Assembly: GCA_001784175.1 (NCBI GenBank)
Contig: MFPR01000040.1
Coordinates: 1 to 64,000 of the forward strand
Direction: 5' to 3'
DNA: 64,000 nt
Source: Candidatus Lindowbacteria bacterium RIFCSPLOWO2_12_FULL_62_27
GTDB lineage: Bacteria > Lindowbacteria > 2-12-FULL-62-27
Each line of letters starts with the position of its first letter. Position 1 is the stretch's first letter. Shown here one piece after another: positions 29,201 through 31,313 of this stretch. A model generated the notes under the pieces. The model searched no databases and had not been told where the DNA came from. It saw nothing but the letters and a program-made list of their open reading frames with translations. The translations under genes were made by a program, and so were the position numbers.

Positions 29201-31239
29201 GGGTCGAATACGCCGTTGGTGTTGTCCGGATGGCCGTCGTTGTCCCGGTAGAGCGCTAGACCGCTCGCGGTCGTCGCCGCCAGGGAATTGAGGTCTGTGG
29301 TCGTGAACGACGTCCCGGCGCGCTCCAGGAAAAAGGACAGTTGATTCAGCGTCACCGGCTCGTTCCCGCCCCGGTCCGTCACGTTGAGGCCCACCACCGC
29401 CAGGGGGTCGCTCGCCTCCGGGACCTCCTGGCCGCTCAAGGTCACGTCTGACAGGAACGTCAGCACCTGCTGGCGGTAGGAGCCGACAGTCCCGGAACCG
29501 CTCGTGACGGCCGGGCGGACGCTCTTGCCGTGGCCGAAAATCACGCCGCGATCCGGAATCCCCAGATGAAACGTGTCTTCAAAATCGATCGTCTTCGACG
29601 TGAGAATCGCCACCCAGAAGCTGTAATCCGCCGGGGGCGGGGTGCCGTCCACGTCCATCGTCTTCGTCGAACGTAGCGTGTAGCCGTTCTGCAGGAAGAT
29701 GGTACAGCTCGTGGCGCCCGGGCCCCACACGGTCTGCGCGGGGGACAGCGGCAGAAGCACGTCGGCCCCCTGGCTGAACGTCAGGCCGCCGTCACCGGAA
29801 TTGTTCTCCCAGATCGATATGCCGCTGAACTGGTCGCCCGTGATCGGGCGAAGATCCGTGCGCGGATCGAACCCCTGCGAGTCGGGAAACTGGATCACGA
29901 GTCCGTCCATCGTCGTCGCCAGGTGATTGCCGTCCGTCGGGCCGCCGATGATGCGCATCGCGAATACCAGCGTCGGATTGAAATCGAGGGACGTCAGGTC
30001 CGTCATCAGCGATACCGGGCTGCCGAAAAAGGCGTCGACGTTCCGCTCCAGGGCCCCCGTCAAACTCCCCGGCGTCAGCGAACGCGGCGTTTCCATGACC
30101 TCCTTGATCTGGCCGCCTTGGTTGTTGCTCGGCGCTACCTGCGCGCTCGGACCGATCACGGCGGAGTCGTCGTTGGAACCCGGGGGGTTCGCGAAAACAT
30201 TCGGAATCTTGAACCCCACGCCCGTCGGCGGGATCGTGCATATCCACTCGTCGCCGTATCCCACAAGGCCGGTGTCCCAGCCGCCGCCGGTCTTGACGGC
30301 GACGAAGTAATTGTTGTTCCCGGACGCGTTTCCGGCGTAGGTGGTCGGCAAATCGCGCGTGGCCGAGCCGCTTAACTGAAAGATCATCGTACACGACTGG
30401 CTCGCGTCCAGCGGCGTCGACAATGTCGGATGGCCGCACAGGTACCGCGTGCCGTCCCGGTCAAATTCCTGGATGAAGGTGTCAGTGCCGAAATCGAACG
30501 ATCCGTTGCCGTTCGCGTCCCGGTACAGGCGAACCCACTCGAAATCCCAGTAAGGTTGAAAATCGCCCACGAGTCGCTGGAAGACCACCGTGACCGAATC
30601 GATCTGGCCTGTGCCGGCGGCGTTGAGACCCACCAACGAAAATTCCGAGTTCGCGCCTGCAATGTCCGGTACTTGGCCGTCCGTCAGGCCATCGATGGTA
30701 AAGGCCACGCTCACCGTGTTGGTCGCGTTGGCTGCAAAAACGGAGTTGCCGCCGCCGGAAGTGCCTCCCGTCCAGTTGACATCCACAGCCGTGATGGTGA
30801 ACTGGTCGTCCTGGTCCGCCAGACCGGCAACATAAATCCACGAGCCCAGCGTCAGGCTTCCGTTGACCGGAATCGTGTTGCCGCCCACCAGCGTCACTGT
30901 CACGTTCCCGGGGCCGCTGCGCGTGTTCGACCCGTTGTTCGTCGTGTTGTTGGCGTCGGTGATGACAAACGTGTAGACTTCGCCCGCCGCCACGTTGTTC
31001 ACGCTGGTAAGAGTAAACTGAATGTCGGTTACGGTCACGGGGTTCGTGCCGCTGCTGTTGTTCAACGTGATCGTGCCCCACCGGAATGCCTCCCCGGGCA
31101 TCGCCGCCTGGTTCGAGATCACCAGACTCGTGATCGACCCGCTGCTCAGATTCGCCGCCGCCGGCCCCGCCAGGATCGCCTGTACGAGAAGAATGCACCC
31201 GATCAGAACGCAACCGAATTCTCCTCCTGCCTTTCTCAC
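1..31239 (-). CDS. Giant secreted Ig/FlgD-like repeat protein (C-terminus beyond window)
   Basis: All codons beginning at positions divisible by 3 on the minus strand stay open from the GTG at 31239 to the window edge, giving at least 10,413 residues (about 1 MDa) and no stop. Residues 1-30 (MRKAGGEFGCVLIGCILLVQ...GPAAA) look like a signal peptide, so the protein is exported. The first 1,400 or so residues hold repeated modules with acidic DxNGDGxFD-type loops. After them come FlgD-type sandwiches recognisable by NPFSPNGDNxND and VSWDGKD...G.Y motifs. Then six tandem super-repeats of about 1,280 residues each contain around 11 Ig-like, FlgD-like and Big_6-like sandwiches ending in YDT/FDxxxP linkers. 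No catalytic domain was seen. It starts 74 bp after the phospholipase-D-like gene and is probably co-transcribed. An in-frame ATG at 31317 overlaps that gene's stop and is an alternative start. A cell-surface adhesin or structural fibre is the likeliest role (inference). Confidence 0.9.
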   Translation of the reverse strand, partial: MRKAGGEFGCVLIGCILLVQAILAGPAAANLSSGSITSLVISNQAAMPGEAFRWGTITLNNSSGTNPVTVTDIQFTLTSVNNVAAGEVYTFVITDANNTTNNGSNTRSGPGNVTVTLVGGNTIPVNGSLTLGSWIYVAGLADQDDQFTITAVDVNWTGGTSGGGNSVFAANATNTVSVAFTIDGLTDGQVPDIAGANSEFSLVGLNAAGTGQIDSVTVVFQRLVGDFQPYWDFEWVRLYRDANGNGSFDFGTDTFIQEFDRDGTRYLCGHPTLSTPLDASQSCTMIFQLSGSATRDLPTTYAGNASGNNNYFVAVKTGGGWDTGLVGYGDEWICTIPPTGVGFKIPNVFANPPGSNDDSAVIGPSAQVAPSNNQGGQIKEVMETPRSLTPGSLTGALERNVDAFFGSPVSLMTDLTSLDFNPTLVFAMRIIGGPTDGNHLATTMDGLVIQFPDSQGFDPRTDLRPITGDQFSGISIWENNSGDGGLTFSQGADVLLPLSPAQTVWGPGATSCTIFLQNGYTLRSTKTMDVDGTPPPADYSFWVAILTSKTIDFEDTFHLGIPDRGVIFGHGKSVRPAVTSGSGTVGSYRQQVLTFLSDVTLSGQEVPEASDPLAVVGLNVTDRGGNEPVTLNQLSFFLERAGTSFTTTDLNSLAATTASGLALYRDNDGHPDNTNGVFDPGIDTLVPLNMAKSVWPGWGGTDDPYAVLNFERSLDTQVPDNDTSENLGDDFFLVVRTSLTADNGDSFQVTFGNVLIDPEGDGIPALPAFPPNIEFYDTGQTLRSRIWTTGTAGNNTERFYTKNITVRSITSLSYTDWTTPGQLVDALSDPVNMIGINVSDGSGGSQTLEEVAVNFVYPGRADSNVLATLTTTTASGVSLYKDGNGDGLFDANVDPIISIIQPSWTGDTVKLIPVTPEAIPDASDGKDDFFVVVRTSSKANFGDTFYARIIGGALKFRVGKSDSDLAIATNFLTLGIPVEFTDLTVTGQLLKENNSPLPVIGIRMSDSGLSYEFLKEVNVKLTDTLTTNFNISDLADLTGDSRSGVSIWRDDGDGVFEQDKDTALSAQSVTYANNVVKFVFSGIKDTDLPDTKDNLTDFFVVLRPSVTINLGDDFQVSIEKNGIVLSNGYNKTTVATKTIEGGDINTTGIQDLTTTDQRIDINSLSTAFFGVNVSDANKGIKLNSVTVNVKDYNGSVSANWFASVSNASGMALYREINGNGTFDASDIANGLIQLSGTQSFLAISGGLQIILTPASPVDLPNDDVGTNNGNDFYITFKTSGYGDTGLRFNDQFQFEIPATGIQYSSNTAKQTQLSNTFRARVPTLITNLVTETSSIYLPANSETRAIIGIDAFDKDSGARLASVTVNFIDVNNFGLDDFRRTIGAGYTDTDGSSGISLWLDKGIPGVFDAPDTPIPCDVTNPQGLKVKLTPRSGIGNVADVPNVNTSDSAGADFFVVIRTATSTTWQGNAVDRTSNVNDRFGYSVDTDDVVYTETLNNNANISTTQNLTQKQPIIADTRKPLATVQQTDSAFAPVTDTTYTSGESVRMLVTLDEPVSNVPTFEVNFYNFDPTPQAGFLQDSFQAQNGNTIVISANTSTTYRMTYVPYSGNSGNTDPARVVLYFKDDVGNEAYETVPIELDTIKPSFRFIVSRDPDTIYRGGGAVANAGEVINFDVYVNPQDNDTLNVRITPNFGVIDSKFSGGGYTIQGPFTANNIGCSFSVRYTLNSSNTFENYSGTVPITITDGSNDTTNVGDSFTIVLDNQGPILISAVVPSDTNFKDGDVVTLDLTVTDQVGTDTIVTSVNYSSLDSINTDTGTINLGVTTATFIRTAHTIAPTNAIQDNVNLKLPVTLKDKAGNTSTWPDSAVVNLDNTKPTADVTLPNTGTKFNSKPITVLGTAVDPDGNTFISGIQASNLSAVYLQIWFDSSGTGNSYNLTPLVTDSPVRSESDTTAGQQPYSSWSFVLDPTALVNSKFTNSSDTGRYRILIRAQDRASNNSGYGDTIEITYDTGLTDIQAPVIGNLSASPNPFSPNGDNQNDLTFISYSLSENTDTVVVDIFSPAKNLVRTLVADSQTAGANKVSWDGKDNGNAVVAEGIYVIRLQVTDYQSNTTTETTSVRVDLTPGLVNITGLSPNPFSPNGDNLNDRTTLSFSVSNLPTSTFIGTVRITATGAQSPFTVNAPVFTSGPFTIPSPTELVWIAKQASGSAAITLSLQGTAANGTSQTGNAVSIPATTQPNDILAILSTWGSVTGVTGPGGTSTTSFDLSFDLYTKTGEIAINVRNASGASVGSLTTVPAFTGNGSYTSQWAPAAGTTPDGDYTIVVQVVDDAGNFVQSQTTVTVQTAILQVTNVQLTPTNGTISPNGDFVVDELFIAATTTKSAQLAIKIFQTSDDTIPVRTIVADTSVRAAGTYTVTWDGKNDSGVFVTSRDYVIKITAYDPNDNLTIAFDTKATIDLVSPDAPRITEADKTQNVSQTSISGIAEAGSTVELFRDATSLGLTTIATSPNGTFSFATVPLVQGYNNIYAKSKDGVGNVSTPSGSKITWTSTDSKGISADTTHLKLPRVSKINIFINKAPDTQTVLQVWGSLAGSIVRDSVVVDTKAAVNRLIAAQSGQTFDRFDTVFLGGVSGYGVDSAIEVTLRADEEFVQYNVDVSAPAPSITSIKEEVSGQVSPLNGRSPGVSAEDVQVSGRSAPAGAAAGLVRVDVTVRAPNGAVTTVTTADAGGLLDTTSSSTFDTWQVRIVNSVLVGGGEGIYQLTVATADNAGNSQSIASSFIYDVSPPQFIAAGAITVDDTAAGSKVLSAFDTSVRSSVGKVRVRTQDPGTANQIAGLNLNQTTIGARLADPAGAAVGIVRSNNGVDEVAMDLVFKVGSDGKRDGVYGVYLVAQDNAGNTTTLTDSFVVDNVGPSVIGGVFYVNNRGGTEVIAEGQVFNATTFIDTIAVLLTDSSSQNSSDIGFRFSGGVNMAASSISVTNKTTLQSIAGVVSSAGDSLLIFWLSDSTPASSGDFEVQVSAFDQFGNQRTEKRTFRYDAQAPFFSITPDTGAVVNRLDNIVVRVGDTVTGLTSAELRWIWDDNGDSQFTEAVTLLSLNASGNPGQIDTSNLSLGRPTNGSADGDYALWVRVVDKGGNVFEDTKIVRYDTVKPTRQDFLVQRGSGGVFSTIPVTATLNAQGQTIFVATSAISDSIVFAGVDMFDTVLNPNGRVSDIAKYNETTVVFFYNASNQKVGSFEFEPVADTMGRRLVGGNILDAANEAGVCTIVVTAVDAAGNFMAETATFVFDKDNPQVKIVTPPQGSQFNIGPIAVTGTASDTTGSVARVYMRVYVPGTDFGASEAVARMDSLASGAASWLGTLNFAQLGDTLGDWKIVAYAVDAAGNTGALSDTLTIRYDTGITDVTAPVISDAVVDPAVFGANGAAIKYVLSEAVDTAFVVITTSGGAAVDTIPTSAGLPQGAGQNAIVWDGRDASGNIVLDDTYSFEIRVTDKSGNKANVTVKGIKDQVPPVITLTQSPIPNPFSPAPTTPGQDDVTTIRYTTVGAANSRVEIYAKTTGALVSISATVLGDVTDTIVQWNGGGAPTPPDGLYRIVVTAVDGNGLTAQVSNEVEIDVTPFTLTGVAINPTVISPENGDGVNDFTVISYRVDGVKDSATVLFQVFTNPSDTAAVYNDSLVVNVFPASKTFTFRGKTDTGGILSSKAVRTYYWKVTGIDGTNGQVLTASGNVTIDNLRPVPPQIVTPDNLAVSVATQTVNGSAEPGAQVVLTVNGVDLAPVTSNPATGQWTTTVNIVQGDNIIYATAVDSTGNRSVRSGQQVSLNGVGQNGVSIGVESNGDPALPRASKAVLIIRGSNVDSQMAVILRGGGLDDTITLDTGTLVGQRVVGNLDMTRLDTIGVKTGDSDPAGLSVEIRAEDQYLFFRLDVSAPDATITTVREEASGQQSPINGKSAQDPTEDVLVIGRSSPPGVTGGLVRVDLTITLPNGTKSKVSTTDFPATKGNPDTNAGAFDTWIVRIPNATLIAGGDGDYKLEATTIDNAGNQDTSPALTFTFDQTSPQFSATNKIVVEADTGPSATNLPTKTLTTFDTAVRTGVGKVKVRFTDPAAPVSGQSNSGLDLNLTTSGARLVDPQGADVGIVRANNNVDEVTMDLVFDITSDGKRDGVYGIYVVVSDKAGNSDTAVDSFVIDAVGPSVIGDNFYRINNPGGFTVITEGQVFSGSDFFDSVAVYLTDSSSQTAGDLGFLYNGGVNLTASSLNMTNKTTLQSIGGVIRTVSDSLLMFQLTDSTPVSGDIEIQVTAFDRSGNQRITKRSFKYDAQGPFYAQSPETGAIVNRLDNVVVRVGDTITGVSAAQLRWIWDENGDNIFNEPATLITLNASGVAGQIDTNTLSLGRVTNGTQDGDYLLWVRVVDKAGNVTEDTKIVKYDTVRPTRVNFLVEHGASASVMETLPVTALTDTQGRTVFVATKTFGDSVTFVGVDLLDSAPSPNGKVTDVSAYNDTTRVVFVNAAGQAIGTFEFDTATDTMGRRLVGGNILDAAAEAGVCTIVVMAVDAAGNFMAETATFIFDKDAPQIRIVTPAQNAQFNVGPIAITGVASDTTGKVARVFMRVYVPDTAFGQIRKQKQDSLAIGSASWVGSVNFVLLGDTPGDWQVVAYAVDDAGNTSALSDTRTIRYDTTITDVTAPQISDATVDPGVFGAGGATIRYVVNEPIDTGLVVIKTSGGVFVDTAPTNGTPQSAGQNAIVWDGKDASGNLVADDTYFFEIQVTDRNRNRATITVSGVRDVVPPVVTLSQSPIPNPFSPAPVTPGEDDATTLRYTTIGAVTSRVDVYAKSTGAFVRQIAARFGDIADTPVTWDGAGAPTPPDGLYRIVVTAVDVNGLTAEVSSEVEIDVTPFSLTNVLLVPTLLSPENADGVSDFATLSYVVNGAKDSATMRFQVFANPTDTTAVFTDSVTVNVFPATKTFTFRGKSDTGGILSGGATKTYSWKLTAVDGGNGQILTASGNLDIDNSRPAPPQIFTSDNLAVTTTNQAVSGSAEPGAQITLNLNGTDLQPPVTANLQTGLWTAAVTLAQLAQGDNVIYATASDSAGNKSVRSGRQVTLTGVGDTGGVSIGIESGGDSVLPRPSKAVLIVRGSTVDTRTTVIVRSGALEDTIVIDTGTQVGQRVAGSVEFARLDTISVKSGDSDAIGLSVEVRADDQFVFYRLDNVAPVPTIVSAKEELSGQSSPFNGKSAQSASENVLVTGRSTPAGATGGLARVDVTITYPNQATTTKVSTTDFTGAGNPDTAVSGGAYDTWIVRIPNSTLLAGGDGDYTLVADAFDGAGNKATAAAFTFTLDQTSPTFATTGKIIVLDTGTGSKTLTNFDTTVRTAVGAVRVTLSDPAAPDASQKNAGLDLNVTTGGSRLVDPKGANVGIVRSNNAPTPGDQITMDLVFDVATDGRKDGVYGVYIAASDNAGNTAVLTDSFVIDSVGPAVVGSNYYLNNRGGGSTISEGQIFNATSAIDSIVVQLTDSSSQVSSDLGFGFSGGVNLPATSIAMTNKTTGQSVAGLVSSAGDSLLIFWLTDSTPVSGEFEVQVTAFDQGGNQRTEKRTFKYDAQAPFFTIAPDTGAKTSRLDNILVSVGDTITGVSTDTPPQLRWIWDENGDSLFTEPATPITLNASGTAGQIDTSVTSLGRVTNGTQDGDYALWVRVVDKAGNVVEDTRIVRYDTVKPTRIDFLIVHGTSASITETMPVTAVTDTQGRTVFVATRAYSDSVIFVGVDLADSSPSPNGRVTDVAAYNETTTVTFYNASNQKVGTFEFEAIADTMGRRLVGGNILDAAIEAGVCTIVVTAVDAVGNFMSETATFVFDKDNPQVKIQSPAQNAQFNIGPIAVTGAASDTTGSVARVYMRVYVPDTAFGQVRKQKQDSAVTGTASWVGTVNFTQLGDTLGDWQIVAYAVDAAGNTSVLADTLTIRYDTSITDVTPPVISDATVDPGVFGANGATIKYVLSESADTAFVVIKTSAGAAVDTVPFVGIAQGAGQNAVGWDGKDVNGNLVLDDTYTFAITVTDRSGNKSIVTVSGIKDVLPPILTLTQSAIPNPFSPGVTPGEDDVTTIRYTTVGAVSSRVDVFAKSSGILVATLVPAGITGATVSGDATDTQVVWDGSGQSDGLYRLVVTAVDGHGLTSEVSSEVEIDRTPFTLTGVAISPTVISPENADGLSDFSIISFTANGAKDSATIRFQVFANPSDTIAVFNDSVTVNVFPAVKTFTFRGKTDTGAVLSVKATKTHYWKVTAVDGNGHVLTAGGSVEIDNLRPAAPQIFTSDNAAVSAGLQTVTGQAEPGSQVVLNVNGVDAGTVTANLINGLWTATVSLSQGDNIIYGITVDTVGNRSVRSGRQVSMAGVSDTGVQIGIESNGDTVLPRASKVVLIVRGSNVDTRTTVIVRGGGVEDTIVIDTGTLIGQSVVGSVDFTRLDTIGVKSGDSDATGLSLEVRADDQFVFFRLDNAAPVTTITTQKEELSGQVRPFNAKSVQSASENILVLGRSTPAGKTGGLVRVDVTVTAPNGSVTTVKTTDAGGSIDTSVSGGGYDTWQVRIPNSTLQGGGEGEYTITAAAVDNAGNTQPLPASDKFIYDATPPAFVSVGAIDVTADTGVGAIPSKTLSSFDTTVRTGVGKVKVKMTDPGTVQVSQLSISATTTGARLVDPAGSNIGSTLSNNAVDEVTMDLVFDVAGDGRKDGVYGVYVVAQDNAGNTTTLTDSFVVDSVGPSVVGGFFWVNNQGGGDSIAEGRLFGPGATIETIAVQLTDSSSQVAGDLGFKYRGGVSLAASLITLTNKTTNQSAGGTLSSVTDSLLIFQLADSTPASGVYEILVAAFDLAGNQKTEKRGFTFDQQAPSRTALIVGSETVTVSDTIVTDTVSAVKVTFTEVGSGLSFDSVVIRLVDANNNALQGTMSNDGVSAATLTLVTTLSKTGGSDGIYRVNIRAADQANNVMTEETTTIMYDVTPPAVLSILRNGQPDDITDSRILNVRVDSFVVQLVDSFSGVDGLSAIVTLTKGVTTLTATQTTAGDSVILALSNPLDTTPEDGPYILSITRKDRAGNSGTFTRTFTFDTTAPSSAFVYPSSNQKFNSNITISGTARDTTSSISRVEIGFDTGGAGGVLQFDTATGAQNWSYFIDWSKLGVKSQYGETFVILVTRAVDAAGNAEVPADTLTIFYDTGASDITPPYVSNVSITPNPFSPNGDGVNDTADIVFVLSENASCTLLVLSTLSTDLKNALDTIAVNVSKSAGLVKFSWDGGLLDNTYDIWIVTVDASRNQITQKLGRIRLDTILPVVTITSISPSPFSPNNDNINDATTMTFSVAGVQGEDIGTLSVSDLATQQGSTNLGTTGNFTLPRTLVSPARVFFVGSGQMPANGDVNIQVVGIDENGNSINPTVSLPANGTISTSQKFSKIDAISVASVTGASQTAWDGKTGIPIIVFSSEGAVTVRAEDPSGNVISGQDNLTFSPVFKGDGTYFVTFPQGSTTLSDGVYVLVVRAQDNSGNVTVEKADVTAASSRLQINFFAVTEGRISPNGDFIKDESIISFTTTKPALLTLQILNAADSVVRTLKSDTLATQPSAAGPYAFTWNGKSDAGLVVTEGTYRAKLSALDPTLNDVVTSDTTIVVDFTKPAPPQIFTSDNLAVSVANQAVSGSADPGASVTLNLNGTDVGTVTANASTGLWSATVSNAQGDNVIYATATDAVGNKSVRSGRQVNLAGVSDTVGVGIGLESGADTVLPRASKVVLIVRASTVDTRTVVVVKGGAQEDTIVLDTGTTIGQRVVGTVEFSRLDTIVVKSGDSDASGLQVEVRAEDQYVFFRLDNVAPKPSITTIREEASGQVSPFNGKSTLDATEDVLVIGRSNPAGVTGGLARLDVTVTLPNKTTVTVKTTEFPGINNPDTNAGAVFDTWVARILNSTLVAGGDGDYQVVAVAIDNAGNLDSSTVSTFTLDQTAPAFASTAAIVVLDTAAGSKTLTSFDTSVRTAVGKVKLKFADPAPPVTTQNNAGVDINTTTSGARLIDPAGANVGIVRSNNGPTPGDEVTLDLVFDVAGDGKKDGVYGVQVVVSDNAGNTATLRDSFVIDSVGPTVVGSNFYLNERGSGATISEGQIFGATQVIDSIVVQITDSSSQVTTDLGFKFNGGVNLSGSSISATNKTTGQSVSGVVSSAGDSLVIFWLTDSTPISGDLEVQVTAFDQSGNQRTEKRTFKYDAQLPFFTISPDTGAKMNRLDSITVRVGDTVTGVSSDTPPELKWIWDENGDSAFTEPATTLSLNASGVAAQIDVSSLSLGRATGGTQDGDYALWVRVTDRAGNILEDTRILRYDTVKPTLQDFVLVHGSSASVTETIPVTKTGSGLQTVHVATRAYNDSVVFAGVDLVDTVTSPNGRVTDVTGYNDTTTLTFYNAANQKVGTLVFEAGADTLGRQLSGGNILDLASEVGVCTIVVTAADAAGNYMSETATFVFDKDLPQARIVTPAQNTQFNIGPIAVTGAASDTTGSVAKVFVRVYVPDTDMGQITKLKQDSQASGAASWIGTINFTLLGDTLGDWKIVAYAVDAAGNTGALSDTLTIRYDTGITDVTAPQISDAVVDPGVFGAAGAAIKYVLNETVDTALVVIKSSDGTFIDTVPTNGVTQGAGQNAIVWDGKDVNGNLVLDDTYSFEIRVTDRSGNKTSVTVKGIKDVLPPVLTLTQSPIPNPFSPSPATPGQDDVTTIRYTTVSAVSSRVEVYAKTTGALIATLVNVPGDVTDSLVTWTGSGAPTPPDGLYRIVVTAVDGHGLTSEASSEVQIDITPFSLTGVSITPATISPENGDAQNDFTTIRFTSDGAKDSATVLFQVFANPSDTTAVFNDSVTVNVFPASKSFIFRGKTDTGGILSPNATKTYYWKVTAIDGGNGQILTASGNVTLDNERPAPPQIFTPDNLATSAAGQTISGSVEAGALVTVNVNGSDVATVTSNATTGAWSATVGIVQGDNVVYATATDAVGNKSVRSGGEVGVNGVDTAGKAIAVSAGGDTVLPRASKVALIVRGSNVDTRTTVIVRGGGLEDTIVIDTGTLIGQSVVGPIDFTRLDTIGVKSGDSDATGLSLEVRADDQFVFFRLDNAAPVTTITTVKEELSSQAKPFNGKSVQSASENLVVIGRSTPAGKTGGLVRVDVQVTAPNGSVTTAKTTDAGGSIDTSVSGGGFDTWQVRIPNSTLVGGGEGEYTISASAVDNAGNTQAVGTTDKFVYDATPPAFTTTDWLSVESDTKPGQAATTKIISSFDSTVRTGIGKVKVKLVDPGTTGQNAGLNINATTGGARLVNPEAVNQGVTLTNNGPTPGDQITMDLVLDVVGDGKKDGVYGIYVVAQDNAGNTTTLTDSFVVDSVGPSVIDGFFWVNNQGGGDSISEGRLFGAGATIETVAVQMTDSSSQTAGELGFKYRGGVSLGASVITLTNLTTGQTIGGSLSNAGDSLLVFRLTDSTPASGAYDITVAALDAAGNQKVERRGFVFDQQAPARTTLLAGADTVTAVDTTVTDTVTQIQATFTEVGAGISFDSVLIRLLDAGGNVLQGTMTNDGVSAATLTLISPLTKTGGSDGVYRVNIRAGDKGGNVMTEETTAIVFDATAPLVANILRNGTTDNITEAELFNVRIDSFVVALVDSFSGVDGVSSIVTLTKGVALISATQTSSGDSVILTLSNPLDTASEDGQYEISVTRKDKAGNSGTFTRKFTFDTTPPSALILFPATNKQFNLNFTMSGKSSDTTSSVVRVEIGLDTGGAGGALSFDTATGTTAWSYYINWTKLGVSGAYGETVVYIVSRAIDSAGNVSVAMDTITVLYDTGATDIISPNVSDASIMPNPFSPNGDGVNDTAHILFLLSENAYCTIVITSAGAAGPENALDTVSVGALRIGGQVKFEWDGGVADNTYDVWITATDVSGNQTKQKLGQVILDTILPTVVITGVTPNPFSPNNDNLNDIATITVTVSNVESSELLERINFFHNAGDAFGSMTPLFGPVNPSKPSKLQFVKTKISNQSLTLQVNGTDATGATIQSAPVTLSSSDPVNTVYDVNTEFATVTGVSGQFSNAALASNFDFELRTKPGGNMRVELFKKDGAKVQDLVYQPPFAGSGDYTATAGPSGIADGDYDVKVTVQDLSGNLEIKTAALRAQSAVLQIVNFAVTETRISPNGDGVKDETIVSFSTTKAALLTLQVLNSSDSIVRTIRADSDVTKPSAADTYTFTWNGRTDTGSYATEGTYKVKLIAQDPTVNDVVSAELTVVADLTAPPTPRITSPDNLAVSATTQTVAGIAELGATVTVNVNGTDKGTVTASATTGEWTTTVTLSQGDNVIYATATDAVGNKSVRSGGQVSVNGADTAGKAIAVAAGGDTVLPRSSKVVLIVRGSNVDTRTTVIVRGGGVEDTIVI
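27000..30545 (-). repeat. Head-region repeats with EF-hand-like acidic loops
   Basis: In the N-terminal part of the giant protein the pattern G[LVI]xLY[RK]DxNGDGxFD recurs about every 500-700 bp (170-230 residues). Examples are LYRDANGNGSFD near 30530, a degenerate IWENNSGDGG near 29820, LYRDNDGH...NGVFD near 29250, LYKDGNGDGLFD near 28610, IWRDDGDGVFEQDKD near 28100, LYREINGNGTFD near 27610 and a degenerate LWLDKGIPGVFD near 27060. Each is followed by a DDFFVVVRT-like strand. The acidic loops resemble calcium-binding dockerin/EF-hand loops, so calcium-dependent rigidity is a reasonable guess. Binding itself is not shown by the sequence. Confidence 0.7.
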
Positions 31240-31244
31240 TGCCT

Positions 31245-31290
31245 TTCTCCCCCCTCCCCCCTTGTGGGGGAGGCTGGGTGGGGGGTTTTT
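31245..31290. repeat. C-rich/G-rich palindromic dispersed repeat (family 1 variant)
   Basis: This sits in the 74-bp gap between the phospholipase-D-like gene and the giant gene. A run of C (TCCCCCCTCCCCCC) faces a G-run (GTGGGGGAGG...TGGGGGG). It resembles the palindromes at 46875, 47646 and 59388. Read on the minus strand it ends in GGGGGGAGAAAGGCA just before the GTG at 31239, so it may provide the Shine-Dalgarno of the giant gene. The frame is open across it from the ATG at 31317. Confidence 0.6.
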
Positions 31291-31313
31291 GGGGTGTCTT
31301 TCATTGGGCTGTC

